From: Bacillota bacterium
GTDB lineage: Bacteria; Bacillota; Sulfobacillia; Sulfobacillales; Sulfobacillaceae
Reading direction: 5' to 3'
Length of the DNA stretch: 35,796 bases
Assembly (NCBI GenBank): GCA_021799435.1
Contig: JAJZAN010000027.1
Span: forward strand, 1-35,796
The translations under genes were made by a program, and so were the position numbers. This document shows positions 1 through 7,355 of this stretch, piece after piece (the first letter of the stretch is position 1; every line of letters begins with the position of its first letter). The notes under the pieces are model-generated. The model was not told the origin of the DNA, did no database searches, and saw nothing but the letters and a program-made list of their open reading frames with translations.

Positions 1-32
1 CGTCTCGCGACAGAAGCCAGCGGATGCGTCAC

Positions 33-388
33 CACGAGTTGGCCATAAGCCGAGTTCTGTCGTGAACGATCATTTATCTGGGATGCTCGTTGCCGAACAC
101 CTCAAGCGACCTACCCGGGAAGTCAGCGAGCAGCCTCATCCTCCCCCTATTCGGTCTTGCTGCGGGTGGGGTTTACCAAGCAGACCAGTCACCTGGCCTC
201 TGGTGCGCTCTTACCGCACCGTTTCATCCTTACCCCGCTGACGCAGGGCGGTTTGTTTTCTGTGGCACTTTCCTTAGGGTCGCCCCCACTGGACGTTATC
301 CAGCACCCTGCTCTATGCAGCTCGGACTTTCCTCAGACAACGCCTTTCGGACTGTTGCCCGCGATCGTCTAGCCAACTCGCATGTCGG
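33..388 (-). ncRNA. rnpB: RNase P RNA (type A-like)
   Basis: Catalytic RNA of ribonuclease P, which removes 5' leaders from pre-tRNAs. On the minus strand the 5' conserved core GAGGAAAGUC is at 334-325, and the 3' conserved block (ACAGAA followed by GGCUUAUGGCC) is at 60-41. The ends pair as helix P1: 371-380 against 34-43, a run of GAGUUGGC with its complement. The roughly 350-nt length fits a bacterial type-A molecule. The exact 5' and 3' ends are estimated from P1 and the promoter. Open reading frames across this stretch on the plus strand are shadows. It lies downstream of rnhA in the same direction but has its own -10 box. Confidence 0.93.
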
Positions 389-394
389 ACTCTG

Positions 395-425
395 ATTATA
401 TCATGCCGTCAACGAAATGCGACAA
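395..425 (-). promoter_or_regulatory. Promoter of rnpB
   Basis: A perfect TATAAT -10 lies at 400-395 on the minus strand, 7-12 nt before the inferred RNA 5' end. A TTGTCG -35 at 425-420 gives a rather long 19-bp spacer. It sits in the gap between the rnhA stop and rnpB. Confidence 0.6.
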
Positions 426-441
426 CCAAATTCCGTCTCTC

Positions 442-888
442 TTAGCGTTTTTGCCCGCGGATCGCATCAACCGCCAGCCGATCAGCGGCTTCATTGTACG
501 CATCGCCTGCGTGGCCGCGCACTTTAATCCATTCCACGTGCCGTGCCATGGCCAACTGGCGCAGTGTCCGCCACAAATCTTGGTTTTCCACTGGTTGACC
601 TTTGGCGTTTTTCCAACCGCGCCTTTCCCAGCCGGCAAACCAATTTTGCTGAAACGCATTAATCACATAAGCCGAGTCACTATGTATTTTGACGCGTGCA
701 CCATCCGGTGTATGCCGCAACGCTTCGATGACGGCCGTCATCTCCATCCGATTGTTGGTGGTTTTCGGATCAAAGCCAGAATAGCTCGGCCCGTCGACAA
801 ATACGCAGGCCCAACCGCCCGGCTGTCCGCCCGGCGCTTGATTGTTCTGACATGCTCCATCCGTATAAACGCGGTATTCTTCCGCCAT
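442..888 (-). CDS. rnhA: Ribonuclease HI
   Basis: 148-aa RNase HI, which cuts the RNA strand of RNA-DNA hybrids (R-loops, primers). The family's acidic active site is complete: D10 in TDGAC, E49 in NNRMEM, D71 in HSDSAYV and D136 in YNEAAD, with the catalytic-loop histidine H126 in RGHAGD. Length matches the single-domain bacterial enzyme; there is no N-terminal hybrid-binding domain. The ATG at 888 is preceded only by a weak GATGGA-type ribosome site. It lies 19 bp after trmK in the same direction, so it is probably part of a tdk-trmK-rnhA transcript. Confidence 0.93.
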   Translation of the reverse strand: MAEEYRVYTDGACQNNQAPGGQPGGWACVFVDGPSYSGFDPKTTNNRMEMTAVIEALRHTPDGARVKIHSDSAYVINAFQQNWFAGWERRGWKNAKGQPVENQDLWRTLRQLAMARHVEWIKVRGHAGDAYNEAADRLAVDAIRGQKR

Positions 889-907
889 TCCATCGCCGCT
901 TTCTGAT

Positions 908-1546
908 TTAGGGTTCGAGGTGTCTTAGTTCGCTATTCAGCCAAGCCATCTCCTGTTGGGACCGCTCCGTCGGCCGCTGAACCTGGCGGCGGGCTGTCTC
1001 GTCTTTCAACCAGTCCCCATAATGCGCCGAGGATCGAAATTCCTGTGGCAAAAATAGGGCATCCTCCGGCAACGCCTGCGGTCGCTCCTCGTATGCATCC
1101 ACAAGCCAGAGGGGATAATAACGCCGGCGATACTTCACTAAGTCTGCCTTAAGAATGCGCCATCCTTGGACGGCGATGGCACGGTGCAACGCAAACAATC
1201 CTTGAACCGGCTGGAGGGCAAAATGCGGCCGGCTAGTCATTCGATGCCGGTTCGCCAATATCTCCAGAATCGTGTCTGAACCCATTCCTGAAATGACGAC
1301 TAAGTCCAGCGGCGAGTCCAAAAGCGGTTCCAATCCATCACCTTGCCGCACTGCCACACGTGTCCCCGCCAGGTGTTCGGCCAGCTCTTGAAATCCGCCG
1401 GAAGAAAGCTCGGTCGCTACCACATCATGGCCGTCCTCCACCAACGCACGCGCCAAGCGTCCGTGGTGGGCACCAATGTCGGCGATGCGGACATACGGAT
1501 GGCTCCACTCCCGGAGCATCGCTAAACGGGGTTCTAATCGACGAAT
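908..1546 (-). CDS. trmK: tRNA (adenine22-N1)-methyltransferase, TrmK/YqfN family
   Basis: SAM-dependent methyltransferase predicted to make m1A22 in tRNA. Family motifs are the SAM-binding loop ADIGAHHG near residues 23-30, then GDGLEPL and VISGMGS; the usual GMGG is GMGS here. The homologous region starts at RRLEPRLAML, before the first in-frame ATG (1519). Codons further upstream lie inside tdk. The only candidate start that keeps this region is ATT at 1546, which sits 7 nt after a perfect GGGAGG (1559-1554). That gives 212 aa and a 13-bp overlap with tdk. If ATG 1519 were used, the protein would be 203 aa and lack an obvious ribosome site. Function is assigned by family; the start is inference. 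Confidence 0.8.
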   Translation of the reverse strand: MRRLEPRLAMLREWSHPYVRIADIGAHHGRLARALVEDGHDVVATELSSGGFQELAEHLAGTRVAVRQGDGLEPLLDSPLDLVVISGMGSDTILEILANRHRMTSRPHFALQPVQGLFALHRAIAVQGWRILKADLVKYRRRYYPLWLVDAYEERPQALPEDALFLPQEFRSSAHYGDWLKDETARRQVQRPTERSQQEMAWLNSELRHLEP

Positions 1547-2118
1547 ACAGGAACCTCCCGGACCTCGAGTGCCGCCAGATAGCAGTCTTGGCAGAGTGGG
1601 ACGTAGTTGCTTTCGCCGACCACCACCTGCCCGGTTTCTGAACTGACGCGGTGGGAGACGAAGGCATCCGCAGACTGGCACGCGGCACAAAAGGCATGAA
1701 ATTTCACGACCTCGTTGGCGATGCACATCAAGTCGCCCATGTATCCAAAAGGATTCTCCAAATAATCCTGGTCTAACCCGCCGATCAACACCAGCTTGCC
1801 CTCTCTCCGCCACGCCTTCGCCACATTCACAAGCTCTTTGGAAAAAAATTGTGCTTCGTCGACGGCGACAACATCCGCGCTCGCCGGCGTAAGGTCCGCC
1901 ATAGCCCCAGGCGTACCCGGAGGGACCGACGATACGCTTAAGCGGGGATGCGGAGGAAGACGCCGCTCCAGATCGCGGTCGCTTCCCCGTGTCGCGCTGG
2001 ATGGGTAAAATACCTGTACCTGGTGACCTTGTGCGAGACTTTCCATGACAAGACGCGCCAACTCTTGTGATTTCCCCGAAAACATTTCACCGGTGATAAC
2101 CTTCATCAATCCTGCCAT
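1534..2118 (-). CDS. tdk: Thymidine kinase
   Basis: 194-aa type II thymidine kinase that phosphorylates thymidine (salvage of dTMP). The P-loop GEMFSGKS is at residues 10-17, VDEAQFF at 86-92 carries the catalytic glutamate E88, and the lasso-region zinc site has four cysteines (C144, C147, C176, C179). The ATG at 2118 follows AGGAGG with a 9-nt spacer; an internal ATG (residue 5) is possible but worse placed. It is the first gene of the minus-strand cluster and its 3' end overlaps trmK. Confidence 0.95.
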   Translation of the reverse strand: MAGLMKVITGEMFSGKSQELARLVMESLAQGHQVQVFYPSSATRGSDRDLERRLPPHPRLSVSSVPPGTPGAMADLTPASADVVAVDEAQFFSKELVNVAKAWRREGKLVLIGGLDQDYLENPFGYMGDLMCIANEVVKFHAFCAACQSADAFVSHRVSSETGQVVVGESNYVPLCQDCYLAALEVREVPVFVD

Positions 2119-2251
2119 GTCCGCCTGCCTCCTGTTGCCAGACTTCGACAGATTACCGGATTATTCCTCCGCCATTGGAACGTCCGCCGCGAAATACGCA
2201 AACCCGCATGAAACAAGGGAAATAAGCACCCGTTGACTTCTGTTCAATGCC

Positions 2252-2281
2252 TTGACGGCCGTCGCAGCCACATGCTATACT
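2252..2281 (+). promoter_or_regulatory. Promoter of the tRNA operon
   Basis: TTGACG (2252-2257) and TATACT (2276-2281) are separated by 18 bp and lie about 19 bp before the first tRNA. This is close to the vegetative sigma consensus. Confidence 0.75.
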
Positions 2282-2299
2282 TGCCGTTGTCGGTGACAC

Positions 2300-2375
2300 T
2301 CCTCGATAGCTCAATTGGTAGAGCACCCGGCTGTTAACCGGGTGGTTGCAGGTTCGAGTCCTGCTCGAGGAGCCA
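2300..2375 (+). tRNA. tRNA-Asn(GUU)
   Basis: Complete cloverleaf of 76 nt with encoded CCA. The 7-bp acceptor TCCTCGA/TCGAGGA is perfect, the discriminator is G and the anticodon loop CTGTTAA places GTT at 2333-2335. First gene of the three-tRNA operon. Confidence 0.97.
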
Positions 2376-2402
2376 TTTTATTTGTCAGTACAGCTTTTGC
2401 TG

Positions 2403-2477
2403 GGGCCCATAGCTCAGCGGTAGAGCTGCCGGCTCATAACCGGTTGGTCGTAGGTTCGAATCCTGCTGGGCCCACCA
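2403..2477 (+). tRNA. tRNA with CAU anticodon (Met, or Ile2 after lysidine modification)
   Basis: 75-nt cloverleaf with encoded CCA. Acceptor GGGCCCA/TGGGCCC, discriminator A, anticodon loop CTCATAA. It is not an initiator type, because the 1-72 pair is G-C. The C4-G69 and C5-G68 pairs resemble the determinants read by tRNA-Ile lysidine synthetase, and the anticodon arm looks like Bacillus tRNA-Ile2. Elongator Met cannot be excluded from sequence alone. Confidence 0.93.
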
Positions 2478-2532
2478 ACCGTTCTCGACAAAGGAACAGT
2501 CGAACGTTACAATAATTATTTGCAAGTGAAAT

Positions 2533-2608
2533 GGGCGCGTAGCTCAGTTGGTAGAGCACCAGACCCACATTCTGGTGGTCACAGGTTCGAGTCCTGTCGT
2601 GCCCACCA
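2533..2608 (+). tRNA. tRNA-Val(CAC)-type, with C33
   Basis: 76-nt cloverleaf with encoded CCA that fits standard numbering exactly. The acceptor GGGCGCG/CGTGCCC has one G5-U68 wobble and the discriminator is A. D, anticodon and T stems pair fully. The anticodon loop reads CCCACAT (2564-2570), so positions 34-36 are CAC (Val), but position 33 is C instead of the near-universal U. Third gene of the operon, followed by a terminator. Confidence 0.85.
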
Positions 2609-2610
2609 TT

Positions 2611-4071
2611 TCAAACCCGTTCAAGTAATTGGACGGGTTCTTTTTGTGAAATCGCGGGCCTTGCCGGCTTACAGGCGTAACCCCACCCATTGTTGCGCTG
2701 CAAGAGTCGACAGTGTCTGTAGGAACACGAGCACAGGCGGTGACCAAACTCGTCTTTTAAGTCAAATGAGCCGGATGCCCGAACAGCAATCCTCCCGCGC
2801 CACCGCCCTTGATACTTTCCGGTGGCGACGTCGACCCTCACCAGGTCGCCGCTTCGAAATCCGAAATATTGCCTTTTGCGCTTCCTCCACCGCCATGGAA
2901 AACCGTGCCGATCTACCCCCGCCATCTGCCGATTGCCTCGGCCCACCGCGGAATGCACTTCCACAACAGTCGTGCAAATCCGCTCTACGAGAGCGTTGCC
3001 TACCGCCACTGCGTCATAGTAATGGGTCTTCGGAAGATGGAGGACCCGTGAGCGATTAAACTTGGTGTCTGCCCCGTTGCCCACTTCTACATCTAGTTTC
3101 GTTGCCCGCAAATGCTCAAGAAAACGAAGGCGCGTCATGTTCATGGCCGCAGCGTCGTATAGCGGTCGTTCGAGGTGTTCCATGACGCGGGCGACGTTTC
3201 GGGCGCGAATGGCGTCGAGAGGCCGCCCGGACACCTCGAGCTCGGTTACCCACTTACTCGGCTGGCTATTCCCCTTTGCCTTGTTACAGGCCACACACGC
3301 CACAACTAAGTTTGAGAGTCTATCAGTTCCATGCGGCCCCCGCTCCGGATGAAGAGGCACCACATGGTCAATATTGAGGACAGGGTCGCCAGAGTGGCCT
3401 TGACAGTACACACATTTGCGGTCAAAAACACTGAACAAGTACTCCCGAAGCGCATATCCGCCACGCGTCGCCGGCGCATAGCCTATCTCGGCCGCATCCT
3501 TCAGGGTGTGGGGGTCAAACATCGCGATCTCCACTGAAATGGTGGAAATGGGTAGGCGCCTCCGCATAGCCTCTACCCACTGCGTCTGCTCTTGTTCAAG
3601 CGCTCGGATGGAAGGTGGCAACGCCTCCATGCGCCATAAGGCAACTGTTTCCAGTCGACAATTGCGGCATAACTTCCGTCTATGCTGAGCATTGCTCCCA
3701 CATCCCAAACATCGTGCCGGTCGGCGATTGTGAAAACGGCACTCACGGTATCGTGTCTTCCGAGACCTGCGGCTGCGGCGCAGTATGCGGCGCCTTTCGA
3801 TTCGCTTCCTAATATCGGTGCGATGGTGTACTTCATACAGTCCGATGACTGATCCGCCGCGAACAACGGCCGCGCCGGTAAATTCCGTTCCAGGGTCCAG
3901 CTTCAAACAAAGGGGCTGGACTTCGGATGTATCGATGGTTCGATCTTTCAAACGTATTGTGAACGGAACCATTCGGTGAACCACAGCGCGGCCACGCTCG
4001 AGCAGGAGACGGGCCCGCTTTTCTGAACACGGCATCAGCGGATTCTTGCGCCTGTCTAGAACATATACCAT
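2611..4071 (-). CDS. iscB: IscB RNA-guided HNH/RuvC endonuclease
   Basis: 486-aa IscB, the transposon-encoded ancestor group of Cas9 that cuts DNA guided by an omega-RNA. Visible in order: N-terminal PLMP domain (NPLMPC at 10-15), RuvC-I with D59 in LKLDPGTEFTG, arginine-rich bridge helix (about 88-117), a CxxC pair set (C121/C124, C135/C138), RuvC-II with E181 in SVEIAMF, an HNH domain (C220/C223, D235-H236, N254, C259/C262), RuvC-III with H350 and D353 in HYYDAVAVG, and a C-terminal recognition domain ending in CSYRHCRLLQR. All catalytic residues are present, so it looks intact. The ATG at 4071 follows GGGGAGG by 7 nt. No TnpA transposase is encoded nearby. The last codons run over the tRNA terminator, and the stop is 2 nt from the tRNA 3' end. 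Confidence 0.93.
   Translation of the reverse strand: MVYVLDRRKNPLMPCSEKRARLLLERGRAVVHRMVPFTIRLKDRTIDTSEVQPLCLKLDPGTEFTGAAVVRGGSVIGLYEVHHRTDIRKRIERRRILRRSRRSRKTRYRECRFHNRRPARCLGCGSNAQHRRKLCRNCRLETVALWRMEALPPSIRALEQEQTQWVEAMRRRLPISTISVEIAMFDPHTLKDAAEIGYAPATRGGYALREYLFSVFDRKCVYCQGHSGDPVLNIDHVVPLHPERGPHGTDRLSNLVVACVACNKAKGNSQPSKWVTELEVSGRPLDAIRARNVARVMEHLERPLYDAAAMNMTRLRFLEHLRATKLDVEVGNGADTKFNRSRVLHLPKTHYYDAVAVGNALVERICTTVVEVHSAVGRGNRQMAGVDRHGFPWRWRKRKRQYFGFRSGDLVRVDVATGKYQGRWRGRIAVRASGSFDLKDEFGHRLCSCSYRHCRLLQRNNGWGYACKPARPAISQKEPVQLLERV
2614..2645 (+). terminator. Rho-independent terminator of the tRNA operon
   Basis: AACCCGT (2614-2620) pairs with ACGGGTT (2633-2639), extended inward by a G-U and a C-G pair, and is followed by CTTTTT. 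The hairpin lies inside the last codons of the convergent iscB gene. Confidence 0.85.
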
Positions 4072-4078
4072 TCTATAA

Positions 4079-4360
4079 CCTCCCCTTACGGGGCTTGTGA
4101 CGTGCCCGCCCTGCCAAGGCGCGCATCTCTCCTAGCTAATGTTCGAAGGGCTTGTCTTGTGCGGCACACGACTCGCTTCGCCTCTGCTTGCTTTTAATGC
4201 CGTACCACAGAGCCAGGGACTGGAGAAGCATCCCGGGGTGTGATCACCCTCCCAACGTAGCGTGGTCATATCGCGTGGCGAGCTCCCACGCTCAAGCGGG
4301 CCGCAGCATCCAGTGAAGGACTCATTTCCCGGGAGGCCTGCGGCATTCAAGAGGTCGCTG
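4079..4360 (-). ncRNA. Omega-RNA (HEARO RNA) of IscB, with 5' guide
   Basis: Noncoding RNA expected to load IscB and specify its target. It lies directly upstream of iscB on the same strand, where IscB omega-RNAs are encoded. The first scaffold helix pairs GCCGCAG (4344-4338) with CTGCGGC (4306-4300). Further hairpins are GCGTGG/CCACGC (4291-4273) and GGGTG/CACCC around 4250-4235. The block at 4238-4213 has a CCCnGGGAU motif followed by CCAGUCCCUGG, which resembles the core I recall for OgeuIscB omega-RNA. A terminal CCCC-GUAA-GGGG hairpin (4093-4082) overlaps the iscB ribosome site. Exact ends are estimated. Confidence 0.82.
4345..4360 (-). other. Candidate omega-RNA guide (about 16 nt)
   Basis: The 16 nt directly 5' of the first scaffold helix read CAGCGACCTCTTGAAT on the minus strand. 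In characterised IscB systems the guide occupies this position and is copied from DNA flanking the transposon left end, so the element boundary is inferred near 4344/4345. Length is by analogy. Confidence 0.55.
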
Positions 4361-4384
4361 GGGTGTTATGGCTGCATCACCTAA

Positions 4385-4413
4385 AGCATACATTTGTTTT
4401 CTTAACCATTCAA
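4385..4413 (-). promoter_or_regulatory. Promoter for omega-RNA and iscB
   Basis: TTGAAT (4413-4408) and TATGCT (4390-4385) have an optimal 17-bp spacer. The predicted transcript start near 4378 lies about 18 nt before the guide. The remaining sequence between 4361 and 4472 shows nothing else recognisable. Confidence 0.55.
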
Positions 4414-4472
4414 ACCCTGCATCAGCACTTTCGAACGACAGGGAGCGACATCACTCCTCGAAATGCACAAGA

Positions 4473-4517
4473 CGCAAAAGAACAGGGGGCGAATTCGCAA
4501 TCAAAATTCGCCCCCTG
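4473..4517 (-). terminator. Rho-independent terminator of the DUF4012 gene
   Basis: A 13-bp perfect inverted repeat (CAGGGGGCGAATT, arms 4483-4495 and 4505-4517) starts 15 bp after the stop codon. On the minus strand it is followed by TTCTTTTG. Confidence 0.85.
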
Positions 4518-4532
4518 CCGATAGTCGAGACG

Positions 4533-6404
4533 TTAGAAGTTCAACCACGTTCGTGCTGTCAGGGTAATGTGCTTAGTCACCCCATTAACCGTCACCGTAA
4601 CCGGTTCCGGCAGCATTCCGGGCTGCTTTTGCAGGAGAATGTGATGGATATTCACGCTCGATGGCAGCCACGCCGTCGCCACCACTGTACCCGTAGAAGG
4701 CGGCTCGGAGGTATTGAGTCTCCCGGGCAAATTCATGTGGGCGCCTAGCTCTTCTTTGTTCAACGTTGGATCGGTCGTGGGCTGGACGTAACTGTCGATG
4801 CCCATGGGCGGCGTGTTGTCCCCGCCTGCTGCGCTACCAGTCATGCCGATCATATTGGAACCGTTGGGAAAGAACACGGTTACCCACGAGTGATACGGCA
4901 CTGTCAGGTAGGGGGGCGTTTGCTGCACGATAGCTGGGTCGGTCCAGTGAATGGTGACGGTCTCCAAGTTCTTGCCGTTTTCGGTCTTGATGTTGACGTT
5001 ATAGGACTCCCGCACCCAATAGTTGTCCTTGTGTCCCAGCAGGTTTTGGTCCACCACTTCGACGAAATCGCCGTTGACGTGGGCCGGAATAACTCCGCCC
5101 CATCCTTGGGACACGGCGAACTTCTCGGCGACGGGGTTATTAAAGTAAAACATCACGTCTTCGTTGTGGAGTGCCTGTCCGAAAGTTCCAGCCACCTTCA
5201 AGAGCTCGGAGAGATGGCCATGAAATACCTTATGCATCAGTTCTTTCATCATGGTTCCGATAAAGAGTTTACGCAGATTGGACGGTAATGCCTGACCCTC
5301 CGCCATGTACTCCATTTCGTAGTTGGCGTTTTGCTCCGTCAAATGGATGGTCTTGCCCCGAATAGTCGGCACGTTAAGCCCGCCCACATCGCCAATCAGG
5401 CCATCTACGAACCAAGTGTCGATGAAGGCCATGCCATTGATGTGGGGCGCGCCGGGAATGGAATCATAAAACTGATAAAAGGTGTGGACCGTCTCGGGAA
5501 CATCCGGCACCGGAGCTCCTGGAATGTTCGCTATCGAGGTATTGGTGTCCCGCAGATGCCAGTACTTCACGGGCAAGTAAGTGCCTACAATCAGCGGGGC
5601 TGGCGGCTGGTATGTTACCTTGGTGTCCAAATTCTGGATGTTTTGAGAATGGATTTTGCCCAGCTTGCCATTGTCAAATGGCACATAGGCATAGGCCGTC
5701 ATGAAGCCTCCGGTGGCTCGCAATTCTCCGCTGTTCTGAAAAATCAGCAGGTATTGGGAAGGATTGAACATGCCTAGTAGTGATGCCAAAATTGGATGGG
5801 GTCCGGTCATAGTCGGTGTAAACTTGAGCAGCGTCGTGCTAATAGCCCGCAGCGTCCCCACACTCAGCCCCTTGTTACGCAACAGAGTGGGCATACGGTT
5901 AGGATTCATCAACTGAATGCTGTGGTTGGCCTGGTACATCTCCGGCAGCAGTTGGCTCATCAGTTGACCCGATTGAGACACGGCTTGGGACACCTTTTGG
6001 GCCTTCGCCGAGGCGTTGCCCGGCGAATAGATGGCGTCCATGACGGGCGGCAACACCTGTCCCAGCACATGCAAATCCAGGTGGCCGGCCGTCAAGAGGT
6101 TCATCCCATTCAAGTAGTATCCGCGGACGTAGGGTATAGCATCCAGCCAGCCCAGCAACAGGGCTTCTGTCCGCATGGCTCCCAGTGTTCCCCCCATCCG
6201 CTGAATGGTGGAAGCGAGGCCCACAAAGTTACGCGCATGATAGTCCGTCTTCAACGCCTTGGCCTCGGCACGCGCGCGAAAAGCGCCCCACCCTAAGCCG
6301 ACTACGGGGATAATGAGGCCCACCAAAATTATGATCAACCACAATCGTCGTGCACGCCACCGAAACCGTCGGCGGCGGCGCGGAGGGTTCTGCTGAGATG
6401 CCAT
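4533..6404 (-). CDS. DUF4012 membrane-anchored extracytoplasmic protein
   Basis: 623-aa protein of the DUF4012 family, function unknown. Its N-terminus is very basic (residues 9-20), followed by one membrane segment at about 21-42. The rest should face outward. The family hallmark is YLLIFQNSGELRATGGF around 218-234. Members often occur near cell-surface or polysaccharide genes, but nothing nearby supports a specific role. The start is ATG at 6404, 6 nt after GGGGAGG (6417-6411); an upstream in-frame ATG at 6419 has no such site. It stands alone, divergent from the glycosylase gene and with its own terminator. The 100-bp divergent gap contains AT-rich TTAATATACAT that could hold the -10. Confidence 0.85.
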   Translation of the reverse strand: MASQQNPPRRRRRFRWRARRLWLIIILVGLIIPVVGLGWGAFRARAEAKALKTDYHARNFVGLASTIQRMGGTLGAMRTEALLLGWLDAIPYVRGYYLNGMNLLTAGHLDLHVLGQVLPPVMDAIYSPGNASAKAQKVSQAVSQSGQLMSQLLPEMYQANHSIQLMNPNRMPTLLRNKGLSVGTLRAISTTLLKFTPTMTGPHPILASLLGMFNPSQYLLIFQNSGELRATGGFMTAYAYVPFDNGKLGKIHSQNIQNLDTKVTYQPPAPLIVGTYLPVKYWHLRDTNTSIANIPGAPVPDVPETVHTFYQFYDSIPGAPHINGMAFIDTWFVDGLIGDVGGLNVPTIRGKTIHLTEQNANYEMEYMAEGQALPSNLRKLFIGTMMKELMHKVFHGHLSELLKVAGTFGQALHNEDVMFYFNNPVAEKFAVSQGWGGVIPAHVNGDFVEVVDQNLLGHKDNYWVRESYNVNIKTENGKNLETVTIHWTDPAIVQQTPPYLTVPYHSWVTVFFPNGSNMIGMTGSAAGGDNTPPMGIDSYVQPTTDPTLNKEELGAHMNLPGRLNTSEPPSTGTVVATAWLPSSVNIHHILLQKQPGMLPEPVTVTVNGVTKHITLTARTWLNF

Positions 6405-6503
6405 GCCAAGCCTCCCCAAGGAAAAAATCTCGGTGCATGTATATTAACGATTAGACCATCGACATTGTGGCATAAATGCCCCCGAGACGCACATCCTGAA
6501 TTT

Positions 6504-7313
6504 ATGCCAGAAATGCCGGAGATGGAGGCGTACCGCCAAAACCTTATTCGATGGGCCCTGGGCCGTACCGTGGTTGGTCTGGACGCTCCACGCCCGAAGC
6601 GGCTTAATCAGCCTGTCGACGTGGTTCGGGCGGCAATCCTAAGACGCCCCGTGGCGCGCATCGAACGGCGCGGCAAAAGCTTGGCGCTCATCCTGGGGCG
6701 GGACAATTCCGCTCCTATCCTCTACATCCATCTCATGTTGGGCGGCCGAATCCGGTTTGTACTTGAAGACCAGGAGGCCGCGGTCTCCTGCTACCTGTCC
6801 GATAATCATGCCGTCTACTTTCATGTGGGCCTGGGGCGCATCGATCTGATGGACCATACCGCCCTAGCTGCGCGGTGGGATAAATTGGGCGTGGAACCTT
6901 TGGAATCAGAGTTCAAACCGGGCCTGTTGCGGCGAGCCTTCCACGCACGCCGCCGGTCCATCAAGGCCTGTCTTACGGACCAGAACGTCGTCTCAGGCAT
7001 TGGAAATGTCTACAGCGATGAAATTCTCTACCGCGTGCGTCTCTATCCCGGCACCCCCGCGAACGCTCTCGACGCGGACGATTGGGAGGCGCTAGATACC
7101 ACTATACCCGAAGTTTTGTCCGAAGCGGTGACACGAGGCGGAGTCGGCGAACCGACCGACCCTGACGACAGACTGACCGGCGGTTATCGCACACACTTGC
7201 AGGTCCACTACCGGGCTGGGGCGCGCTGTGGTCTGGCCGGCACGGTCGTGAAAGAAGAGATCGCGGGACGCACGACCTATTGGTGCCCGTCCGTACAAAT
7301 GCCCCGCTCTTGA
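6504..7313 (+). CDS. Fpg/MutM-family DNA glycosylase with incomplete zinc finger
   Basis: 269-aa formamidopyrimidine-DNA glycosylase/Nei-family enzyme that excises oxidised bases and nicks the strand. The start is chosen so that the catalytic proline follows Met: MPEMPEME resembles the canonical MPELPEVE. Other marks are the lesion-binding lysine K58 in RRGKSL, HLMLGGR at 76-82 and the H2TH segment VSGIGNVYSDEIL (N168). At the C-terminus the zinc finger normally has four cysteines (CxxC, then CPxCQ); here only C242 and C261 remain, in ARCGLAG and CPSVQ. The finger arginine R256 is kept. No clear ribosome site precedes the start; an in-frame ATG at 6465 would break the P2 requirement. Confidence 0.85.
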   Translation: MPEMPEMEAYRQNLIRWALGRTVVGLDAPRPKRLNQPVDVVRAAILRRPVARIERRGKSLALILGRDNSAPILYIHLMLGGRIRFVLEDQEAAVSCYLSDNHAVYFHVGLGRIDLMDHTALAARWDKLGVEPLESEFKPGLLRRAFHARRRSIKACLTDQNVVSGIGNVYSDEILYRVRLYPGTPANALDADDWEALDTTIPEVLSEAVTRGGVGEPTDPDDRLTGGYRTHLQVHYRAGARCGLAGTVVKEEIAGRTTYWCPSVQMPRS

Positions 7314-7355
7314 GGCCATTCCAAAATTTGCAGAGCCATGGCTGACCGAGCCCGT

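Noticed and set aside
90-395. Plus-strand reading frames at the window start
   Set aside because: They lie fully within the RNase P RNA gene, whose conserved cores and P1 helix are clear on the other strand.
1547-1813. N-terminal extension of TrmK
   Set aside because: It is an out-of-frame reading of tdk with no family similarity.
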